Both the position numbers and the translations under genes were made by a program. The notes beneath the pieces were generated by a model. The model was not told where the DNA came from. It ran no database searches and saw only the letters and a list, made by a program, of their open reading frames with translations. A stretch of DNA of 23,350 bases, from positions 1-23,350 of the forward strand of contig CACZQT010000497.1 of NCBI GenBank assembly GCA_902783295.1, in the 5' to 3' direction. Source of the DNA: an uncultured Lachnospiraceae bacterium. GTDB taxonomy: Bacteria; Bacillota; Clostridia; Lachnospirales; Lachnospiraceae. Positions within the stretch are counted from its first letter, which is position 1. The number at the start of each line of letters is the position of its first letter. This document shows positions 1 to 5,836 of the stretch, one piece after another.

Positions 1-1329
1 ACTCCGATCCTGCAGCCGCAGGCTTCCGTGGTGATTATGGACCAGAAGACCGGCCAGGTGAAGGCTATTGCCGGCGGACGCGGCAAGAAGACGACGAGCC
101 TGTCGCTGAACCGTGCAACCAATACCAGGCGTTCCCCCGGATCCACATTTAAAGTCCTGACCGCTTTCGCGCCGGCTATCAACGAAAAAGGCCAGACGCT
201 GGCGAGTACATATTATGATGAGCCGTATACAGAACCCAGCACCGGCAAGACCTTCCGGAACTGGTGGGGCGAGGACGATTATGTAGGCTATGCCAATATC
301 CGTGAAGCCATCGTGTATTCCATGAACATCGTGGCCACCAAATGCCTGGTGGATACGGTCACCCCTCAGCTGGGCTTTGAATATGCGGAGAACTTCGGCT
401 TCAATACGCTGTATTCCCGTCAGGAAATCAACGGAAGCATCTACACGGATATCACCCCGTCCCTGGCGCTCGGCGGCCTGACCAGCGGTGTCACCAACAT
501 GCAGCTGACGGCGGCATACGCCACAATCGCGAATTACGGAACCTACAACAAACCGATTCTGTACACAAAGATCGTGGACCGCAGCGGCAAGGTGCTGATC
601 GACAACCGACCGGAATCGCACAATGTCATCACCCCCAGTACGGCGTTCCTGCTGACGGATGCCATGCAGGATTCCCTGGAGCCTTCCAGCCTGTTCGGGC
701 TGCACAGCTCCACCAGCACGGCAGCACATCTGGAAAACATGCCGGCAGCCGGCAAGAGCGGTACGGCAACGGGCAAAACGGACCTCTGGTTCGTAGGCTA
801 TACACCGTACTATACCATGGGAATCTGGAGCGGATACGATGACCAGTCGCCCATGGAGGCAAACGAAAGCTCTTCCTACCATAAACTGATCTGGAAGAAG
901 ATTATGGACCGGGTAGATACGACAAAGGGCCTGTCCCCGAAAGAATTCCCGGTACCTGCCGATATCGTGGCGGTGGAGATCTGCGCGAAATCCGGCGAAC
1001 TGGCTGCGAGCGGCCGCTGCACGGCCGATCACCGCGAAGGTATGATTTATACGGAATATTTCAAGCGGGGCACGGAGCCTACCGAGGAGTGCAGCGTCCA
1101 CTGGGTAACGGATGTCTGCTCCGAGAGCGGCATGGCGCCGGGACCGTACTGTCCCAGCACAATCTGGCGCATGTATGTCCGCCTGCCTTCGGAGACAACC
1201 GGTCATACGGATGATAACTATTATGCGGGCAGTTCCAAGATGTGGAAAACCTGTACCTATCATTCTGCGCCGCCGGCTCCTACTACCACCGCGGCGGAGC
1301 TGCTTCCGCTGATTATTGACGGCAATTGA
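1..1329 (+). CDS. Class A penicillin-binding protein (PBP1A-like), C-terminal part, 5' end outside window
   Basis: This is the transpeptidase part of a bifunctional peptidoglycan synthase, which cross-links stem peptides on the outer face of the cytoplasmic membrane. The frame is open from base 1 (TPILQPQAS...), so the N-terminal membrane anchor and glycosyltransferase domain lie upstream. The visible 442 residues hold the three active-site motifs in order: STFK with the catalytic serine codon at 142, SMN at 319-327, and KSGT from 754. After the transpeptidase domain comes a Cys-rich tail (EICAKSG, GRC, EEC, DVC, PYC, KTC). I know this pattern, including the VYTEYF-like stretch, from clostridial PBP1A proteins. 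The short Pro/Thr-rich end (APPAPTTTAAELL) is normal. The gene ends with TGA and has no clear terminator. Family assignment is secure; PBP1A versus another class A paralogue is an inference. Confidence 0.93.
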   Translation, partial: TPILQPQASVVIMDQKTGQVKAIAGGRGKKTTSLSLNRATNTRRSPGSTFKVLTAFAPAINEKGQTLASTYYDEPYTEPSTGKTFRNWWGEDDYVGYANIREAIVYSMNIVATKCLVDTVTPQLGFEYAENFGFNTLYSRQEINGSIYTDITPSLALGGLTSGVTNMQLTAAYATIANYGTYNKPILYTKIVDRSGKVLIDNRPESHNVITPSTAFLLTDAMQDSLEPSSLFGLHSSTSTAAHLENMPAAGKSGTATGKTDLWFVGYTPYYTMGIWSGYDDQSPMEANESSSYHKLIWKKIMDRVDTTKGLSPKEFPVPADIVAVEICAKSGELAASGRCTADHREGMIYTEYFKRGTEPTEECSVHWVTDVCSESGMAPGPYCPSTIWRMYVRLPSETTGHTDDNYYAGSSKMWKTCTYHSAPPAPTTTAAELLPLIIDGN

Positions 1330-1361
1330 GTTTATCCATAATCGGGTTTATCCATCATCGT
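1330..1361 (+). repeat. Two-copy 16-bp tandem repeat
   Basis: The unit gtttatccatMatcgK occurs twice head to tail (1330-1345 and 1346-1361), with differences at two positions. It lies just after the PBP stop codon and before the ABC-F gene. No function is visible; it looks like a small local duplication. Confidence 0.6.
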
Positions 1362-1434
1362 GCGCGGCGGGAGTGCCGGGTACGGTGGAGTTATACATAC
1401 GAATATGTGCAGGAAACTGCATGGGAGGTTTAGA

Positions 1435-3063
1435 ATGATAACAGTCAGCAACGTGACCCTGCGTTTTGGAAAGAGCGCGCTGTTTGAGGATGTAAATGTA
1501 AAATTCGTGCCCGGTCACTGCTACGGGCTGATCGGTGCCAACGGAGCCGGGAAATCTACCTTCCTGCGGATCCTGACCGGAGAACTGGAGCCTACCAAAG
1601 GCGAAGTCATCATTACTCCCGGTGAAAGGCTTTCCGTTCTGAAGCAGGACCATTTCCAGTATGAGGACGTTCAGGTGCTGGATGTGGTTATGCTGGGAAA
1701 TCCCCGCCTGGTGGAAATCATGAAGGAGAAGGACGCGCTTTATGCAAAACCGGATTTCTCCGACGAGGACGGCATCCGCGCCAGCGAACTGGAAGCGGAG
1801 TTCGCCGGTATGAACGGATGGGAAGCGGAATCGGACGCGGCCTCCCTGCTGAACGGTCTGGGCATCGAAACGGAGATGCACGACAAACTGATGAAGGAAC
1901 TGAACGGCAGTGAGAAGGTAAAGGTGCTGCTGGCGCAGGCCCTGTTCGGGAATCCGGACATTCTGCTGCTGGACGAACCGACCAACTTCCTGGATCTGGC
2001 GGCGATCGCCTGGCTGGAAGAGTTCCTGATCAATTTTGAGAATACGGTTATTGTGGTTTCTCACGACCGTTATTTCCTGAATAAGGTCTGCACGCAGATC
2101 GCGGATATCGACTACGGTAAGATCCAGCTCTACGCAGGCAACTATGATTTCTGGTATGAGTCCAGCCAGCTGATGATCCGCCAGATGAAGGAAGCGAACA
2201 AGAAGAAAGAAGAGAAGATCAAGGAACTGCAGGAATTTATCCAGAGATTCTCGGCGAATGCTTCCAAATCAAAGCAGGCTACTTCCCGGAAGAGAGCTCT
2301 GGAAAAAATCCAGCTCGATGAGATCAAGCCCTCCAGCCGGAAATATCCGTATATTGATTTCCGTCCGGAACGCTCCATCGGCAATGATGTTCTGGAGGTT
2401 AAGGGGATTTCGAAAACCATCGACGGCGTGAAGGTGCTGGACAATGTTTCCTTTACGCTGAACCATGATGATAAAGTAGCTTTTGTCGGTTCAGATGAAC
2501 TGGCCAAAACCACGCTGTTCCAGATTCTGATGGGAGAAATCGAACCGGATGAAGGAAGCTTCAAATGGGGCGTGACCACTTCACAGGCTTATTTCCCGAA
2601 AGACAGTTCTTCCGAGTTCCAGTCGGATCTGACGATTACGGAATGGCTGACAGGATATTCGGAAATTAAGGATGTAACCTATGTGCGCGGCTTCCTGGGA
2701 CGTATGCTCTTTGCCGGAGAAGACGGTGTGAAGAAACTGAACGTACTTTCCGGGGGCGAGCGTGTGCGCTGCATGTTCTCGAAGATGATGATTTCCGGCG
2801 CGAACGTGCTGATTTTCGATGAGCCCACCAACCATCTGGACATGGAATCCATCACGGCTCTGAATAACGGAATGATCAAGTTCCCCGGAGTGGAACTGTT
2901 CGCCTGCCGCGACCATCAGATTGTACAGACAACAGCAAACCGGATCATGGAACTGATCAACGGGAAGCTGATCGACAAGATTACGACTTACGATGAATAC
3001 CTGGCCAGCGACCTGATGGCCATGAAGCGTCAGGTATATATTTCTACCGCTGAAGCGGACTGA
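1435..3063 (+). CDS. ABC-F family ATP-binding protein (YkpA/YbiT-like)
   Basis: This is a soluble protein with two ATP-binding cassettes and no membrane segments. ABC-F proteins act on the ribosome (EttA-like translation factors or antibiotic-resistance ribosomal protection). The start at 1435 is chosen because GGGAGG lies 6 bases upstream and the protein then begins MITVSNVTLRFG; the open frame extends 25 codons further but without family-like sequence. Of 542 residues, cassette 1 has Walker A GANGAGKS (34-41), a signature reading LNGSE (156-160) rather than LSGGE, Walker B LLLDEP (177-182) and the switch His in VVSHD (H210). A basic, helical linker of about 65 residues (235-300) follows. 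Cassette 2 has an altered Walker A, GSDELAKTT (352-360), a normal LSGGE (438-442), Walker B LIFDEP (459-464), and CRDH where SHDH is usual. The length fits the YkpA/YbiT group. A role in resistance cannot be decided from sequence. Confidence 0.92.
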   Translation: MITVSNVTLRFGKSALFEDVNVKFVPGHCYGLIGANGAGKSTFLRILTGELEPTKGEVIITPGERLSVLKQDHFQYEDVQVLDVVMLGNPRLVEIMKEKDALYAKPDFSDEDGIRASELEAEFAGMNGWEAESDAASLLNGLGIETEMHDKLMKELNGSEKVKVLLAQALFGNPDILLLDEPTNFLDLAAIAWLEEFLINFENTVIVVSHDRYFLNKVCTQIADIDYGKIQLYAGNYDFWYESSQLMIRQMKEANKKKEEKIKELQEFIQRFSANASKSKQATSRKRALEKIQLDEIKPSSRKYPYIDFRPERSIGNDVLEVKGISKTIDGVKVLDNVSFTLNHDDKVAFVGSDELAKTTLFQILMGEIEPDEGSFKWGVTTSQAYFPKDSSSEFQSDLTITEWLTGYSEIKDVTYVRGFLGRMLFAGEDGVKKLNVLSGGERVRCMFSKMMISGANVLIFDEPTNHLDMESITALNNGMIKFPGVELFACRDHQIVQTTANRIMELINGKLIDKITTYDEYLASDLMAMKRQVYISTAEAD

Positions 3064-3102
3064 ACCGAACCGGCGCAGACGAGTCGGGAGCCGTGAGGAC
3101 CA

Positions 3103-3183
3103 CGGGGACGGGTGAGACAAGGGGACAGTCCCTCTGTCCCGGCAAGGGACAGAGGGACTGTCCCCTTGTCTCACCCGTCCCCG
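3103..3183. repeat. Near-perfect palindrome, 38-bp arms, REP-like element
   Basis: The arms at 3103-3140 and 3146-3183 are exact reverse complements, separated only by GGCAA. The core contains GGGACAGTCCC, a smaller palindrome, nested in GACAAGGGGACAGTCCC. There is no T-tract on either side, so it is not a standard intrinsic terminator, although in mRNA it would form a very stable hairpin. It fills most of the 136-base gap between the ABC-F gene and nudC and ends 4 bases before the nudC ribosome binding site. Almost the same sequence occurs at 23143-23198. I call it a REP-type intergenic palindrome by inference. Confidence 0.9.
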
Positions 3184-3199
3184 GGCAGGAGGAAAAACT

Positions 3200-4267
3200 A
3201 TGATCCAGGATATTGCACCTCATGTATATCAGAATGCTTTCGCTGCAAACCAGGCTCCCGGAAAAGAGGACCTGGTGCTGCTGTACCGCGGGAATGAACT
3301 GTTTGTAAAAAAAGGAGAAGAGCTTACCTTTCCGACGGTAGAGGAGGTGCTCCGGATGACCGGCTGCATGCCTTCCGCCGAAGAGGGGAAGGACTGCGGG
3401 CATTCCAGGTGCGGACTCTTCCCGGAAAACGGTGAAGATGCCCGCTGGGAAGGAACTCAGGCAGAGGACGAACAGACGGAACCCCGGGGAGGCCGCCGCC
3501 GTAACGGAGAGGACGGAACCTGGCGGGTATGGAATCTGTCGTTCGTCTTCCTGTTCCTGATTGACAAGACGGCTTTTTACAGCGTGGATGAACTTCCGGA
3601 GAGGCTGGCGGACTGCCTCGCGGAGCCTGCCCCGGGAAGTGAAGGCCAGAGTTCCGGATATGTCTTTTTGCCGTGCGGTGAGCTGCGGACGGCAAAACCC
3701 GGCTGGCTGGCCTTTGCAGGCATCACCGGAGCTCAGCTTTTCCGCTGGAGGCAGGACCGGAAATTCTGCGGCTGCTGCGGGGCGCGGATGCGGCCCAGCC
3801 GCACGGAGCGGGCTTTTGTCTGCGACGGATGCGGCGCGGTTGTTTATCCCAAGATCAGCCCGGCAGTCATTGTGGCAGTCATCCACAAAGACAGAATTCT
3901 TCTCACGAAATATGCTCACCGTACCTATGCCCGGTACGCCCTGATCGCGGGATTCGCGGAAATCGGAGAAACGATCGAAGAAACAGTGCACCGCGAAGTG
4001 ATGGAAGAAGCCGGCATCCGGGTGAAAAATCTGCATTTCTATAAAAGCCAGCCATGGTCTTTTTCCGATACACTGCTCATGGGGTTTTTCTGCGAGCTTG
4101 ACGGGGATGATACCATTACACTGGATGAAACGGAACTGGCTTCAGGTGCCTGGATTGTGCGGGAGGAAATGCCGGACCGCAGTGATGACATCTCCCTGAC
4201 CAGCGAGATGATGGAGCAGTTCCGGCGGGGCCTGGATCCCTTCCATCGGGGAAAGGAGGAGCCGTGA
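3200..4267 (+). CDS. nudC: NADH pyrophosphatase, NudC-type Nudix hydrolase
   Basis: NudC enzymes hydrolyse NAD(H) to NMN(H) and AMP and, in studied bacteria, also remove NAD caps from RNA. The start has AGGAGG at 3187-3192. Of 355 residues, a four-Cys zinc ribbon (C190, C193, C208, C211) is followed by the Nudix box GX5EX7REVMEEAGI at 251-273, with the metal-binding REVMEE core. SQPWSF at 283-288 is the NADH-pyrophosphatase-specific SQPW motif. The protein is about 100 residues longer than E. coli NudC; part of the excess is a hydrophilic, low-complexity segment at about 57-108 within the N-terminal domain. The stop codon overlaps the GTG start of the VanZ-RDD gene, so the two genes are translationally coupled. 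The nearby palindrome would sit in the 5' leader if transcription began upstream of it. NAD pyrophosphatase function is well supported; RNA decapping is not shown here. Confidence 0.93.
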   Translation: MIQDIAPHVYQNAFAANQAPGKEDLVLLYRGNELFVKKGEELTFPTVEEVLRMTGCMPSAEEGKDCGHSRCGLFPENGEDARWEGTQAEDEQTEPRGGRRRNGEDGTWRVWNLSFVFLFLIDKTAFYSVDELPERLADCLAEPAPGSEGQSSGYVFLPCGELRTAKPGWLAFAGITGAQLFRWRQDRKFCGCCGARMRPSRTERAFVCDGCGAVVYPKISPAVIVAVIHKDRILLTKYAHRTYARYALIAGFAEIGETIEETVHREVMEEAGIRVKNLHFYKSQPWSFSDTLLMGFFCELDGDDTITLDETELASGAWIVREEMPDRSDDISLTSEMMEQFRRGLDPFHRGKEEP

Positions 4268-5484
4268 CGGCGATTATCAGTCAGTATCTGGGAGCGGTGC
4301 AGAGTGCCATGATGGCATTTCCGATGATCGCACTGGCACTGACCATTCCCTACATGTTTTATGAATACCGCAGATACGGGGCCATCCCTTTTCTGCGGAC
4401 GATTCTGGTCTACGCATTTATTCTGTATCTGATCAACGCATATTTTCAGGTGATCCTTCCCCTGCCTTCCAGGGCGGAGGTGGCGGCATCGGCCGGGAAG
4501 GGCATGCAGCTGGAGGTGGGAAGGACGCTCCGGGAAATCCGCCAGGCCGTCTCATTTCCGCCTCACAGCTGGGCGGAAGTGAAAGCTATGCTGAGAAAAC
4601 CGGTGGTGTACCAGGCGGTGCTGAACCTGGTGCTGCTGCTTCCTCTGGGGGTCTACCTTCACTACTATTTCCGCCGCGGATTCTTTCTCTCGGTCCTGCT
4701 GTGCGGGCTCTGTTCGCTGTTTTTCGAACTGACACAGTATACCGGGCTGTACGGAATCTATGCCCATGCTTACCGTACCTTTGATGTCGATGACCTGATC
4801 CTGAATACGATCGGAGGAACCCTTGGATGGCTGCTGGCGCCGCTGTTTGTCTTTTTCCTGCCGAGCCGGGAAAAGATTGACGGTGCGGCTTATGAACGGG
4901 GAAAGGGAATTCCGCTGCTGCGGCGCTTCCTGGCATTTATCATAGATTTCTCCCTGATCACTCTGATGCAGCTGGGAATATCTCTGGCCGTGCCCAGAAC
5001 ACCGACGGGATATATCTGTGAACTGGCTTCCAGCGTGGCCTGTACGGCGCTGTATTTTTCGGCCTTTCCGAAGGCTGCAGGAGGGTATACCATCGGCAAA
5101 TGGCTTCTGCGCCTGCGGCTGGTTTCCGTCCGTTCCGGGCGGAAGGGATCTCCTTCCTTCCTGCAGTATCTGCTGCGGGCGCTCTATGTGAGCCTCTTTC
5201 TGGCGCATCTCCCGCATTACTACATTCTCTGCCAGTATATGAAGCAGCAGACAGTCGGACCGGTATTCAATATCTGGAAAAACCTGCAGAACCTGACCCG
5301 CTTCGCGGCAGCACTGTTTGTGATAGAAGTGCTGGCCAGGATGATTATGGGGGATAAGGTTTTCTTTTATGAAAGACTGAGCGGGATCCGGAACGAGAGT
5401 ACGATTGCCGCCGGGGAAGGAAAAGGGAAGCGAAAGGGAAAGAAAACGTCCGGGACGAGATCCGGAAAGAAAAAGAAGCACTGA
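4264..5484 (+). CDS. VanZ-RDD fusion membrane protein
   Basis: This is a 406-residue multi-pass membrane protein. It starts at GTG 4264, overlapping the nudC TGA, with AAGGAGGA just upstream. The N-terminal half is VanZ-like: hydrophobic helices near 16-33 and 42-66, then helices around FFELTQYTGLYG and a DVDDLILNTIGGTLGWLL segment, which is the family hallmark. The second half starts with RRFLAFIIDF, the typical first helix of an RDD domain (Arg, then Asp in the membrane), and continues with more helices. The C-terminus is a very basic cytoplasmic tail (GKGKRKGKKTSGTRSGKKKKH). VanZ is linked to low-level teicoplanin resistance in enterococci, but most VanZ-like proteins have no known activity, and RDD domains are of unclear function. 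The family call is strong and the function unknown. An intrinsic terminator follows at 5522-5561. Confidence 0.88.
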   Translation: MTAIISQYLGAVQSAMMAFPMIALALTIPYMFYEYRRYGAIPFLRTILVYAFILYLINAYFQVILPLPSRAEVAASAGKGMQLEVGRTLREIRQAVSFPPHSWAEVKAMLRKPVVYQAVLNLVLLLPLGVYLHYYFRRGFFLSVLLCGLCSLFFELTQYTGLYGIYAHAYRTFDVDDLILNTIGGTLGWLLAPLFVFFLPSREKIDGAAYERGKGIPLLRRFLAFIIDFSLITLMQLGISLAVPRTPTGYICELASSVACTALYFSAFPKAAGGYTIGKWLLRLRLVSVRSGRKGSPSFLQYLLRALYVSLFLAHLPHYYILCQYMKQQTVGPVFNIWKNLQNLTRFAAALFVIEVLARMIMGDKVFFYERLSGIRNESTIAAGEGKGKRKGKKTSGTRSGKKKKH

Positions 5485-5521
5485 AACAGATCCTGTTGAG
5501 ATACAAAACAGGAAAGCAGAT

Positions 5522-5561
5522 AACACGCCGGAGTCATAAAAGTGGTTCCGACGTGTTTTTT
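5522..5561 (+). terminator. Intrinsic terminator after nudC-vanZ/RDD
   Basis: The stem pairs AACACG-c-CGGA (5522-5532) with TCCG-a-CGTGTT (5547-5557), with one internal mismatch. It is followed by a run of six T (5556-5561). It lies 38 bases after the VanZ-RDD stop codon. The T-run also forms the edge of the next hairpin element. Confidence 0.8.
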
Positions 5562-5651
5562 ATCTTGTACGGAGAAGACTCCCTCCTCTGCAGGGGGGAG
5601 TTAAATAACAAACCTGTCTTGGAGGGAGTCCGATCTCCGTCCAAGATAAAA
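5558..5651. repeat. Long imperfect hairpin element, copy 1 of a two-copy family
   Basis: The outer arms 5558-5586 and 5621-5651 are nearly complementary: TTTATCTTG with CAAGATAAA, CGGAGA with TCTCCG, and GACTCCCTCC with GGAGGGAGTC. Inside, the same CTCCCTCC (5579-5586) can pair with GGGGGGAG (5593-5600) across a TCTGCA loop, so two exclusive folds are possible. The block CGGAGAAGACTCCCTCC-TCTGCAGG recurs on the - strand at 16673-16739 with a similar layout. No start codon follows the second partner closely here, and no promoter was found directly before it. The 352-base gap 5485-5836 otherwise holds the terminator and the promoter of the next gene; no credible gene was seen in it. Confidence 0.8.
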
Positions 5652-5733
5652 GCGCTGCGAGGATGCGCACGGGCACTCTTTATATCCAAAAATGACATAA
5701 CCTGGTGATAAATGACAAATAATTCGACCAGCG

Positions 5734-5806
5734 ATTGACATTATTCCTGAATTGCTATATAGTTATGTCAATGACAATGATGTTGGCATTGACTTGCTGT
5801 CAATGC
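5734..5806. promoter_or_regulatory. Candidate operator: repeated TTGAC/GTCAA half-sites
   Basis: ATTGACAT (5734-5741) and ATGTCAAT (5765-5772) form an inverted pair embracing the promoter. GCATTGAC (5786-5793) and GTCAATGC (5799-5806) form a second perfect 8-bp inverted pair with a 5-base spacer in the leader. Half-site density around the promoter suggests a regulator binding site or a leader hairpin. The binding protein is unknown; the regulator at 8088-9611 is one candidate. Confidence 0.5.
5735..5763 (+). promoter_or_regulatory. Sigma-A promoter of the surface-protein unit
   Basis: TTGACA (5735-5740) and TATAGT (5758-5763) are separated by 17 bases, matching the vegetative consensus at 11 of 12 positions. 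The predicted start is near 5770, about 67 bases before the first secreted-protein gene. The surrounding AT-rich stretch is unlike the rest of the window. Confidence 0.75.
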
Positions 5807-5836
5807 GGCAATACATAAAAGAGAGGAATCAAAGGG

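Noticed and set aside
3103..3183. Palindrome as an intrinsic terminator
   Set aside because: There is no T-tract on either strand after the stem, and the arms are far longer than those of normal terminators.
3044..4036. Long - strand open frame opposite nudC
   Set aside because: Its translation is low-complexity shadow sequence, while the + strand carries the zinc ribbon, Nudix box and SQPW motif.
4552..5526. Long - strand open frame opposite the VanZ-RDD gene
   Set aside because: Gln/Arg-rich translation typical of antisense frames; the + strand frame has coherent membrane helices and family motifs.
5496..5708. Small + strand open frame in the gap after VanZ-RDD
   Set aside because: It runs through the terminator and the hairpin element and has no convincing ribosome site. 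Its short match to the frame upstream of the ADP-ribosylglycohydrolase start reflects the shared repeat, not a protein.
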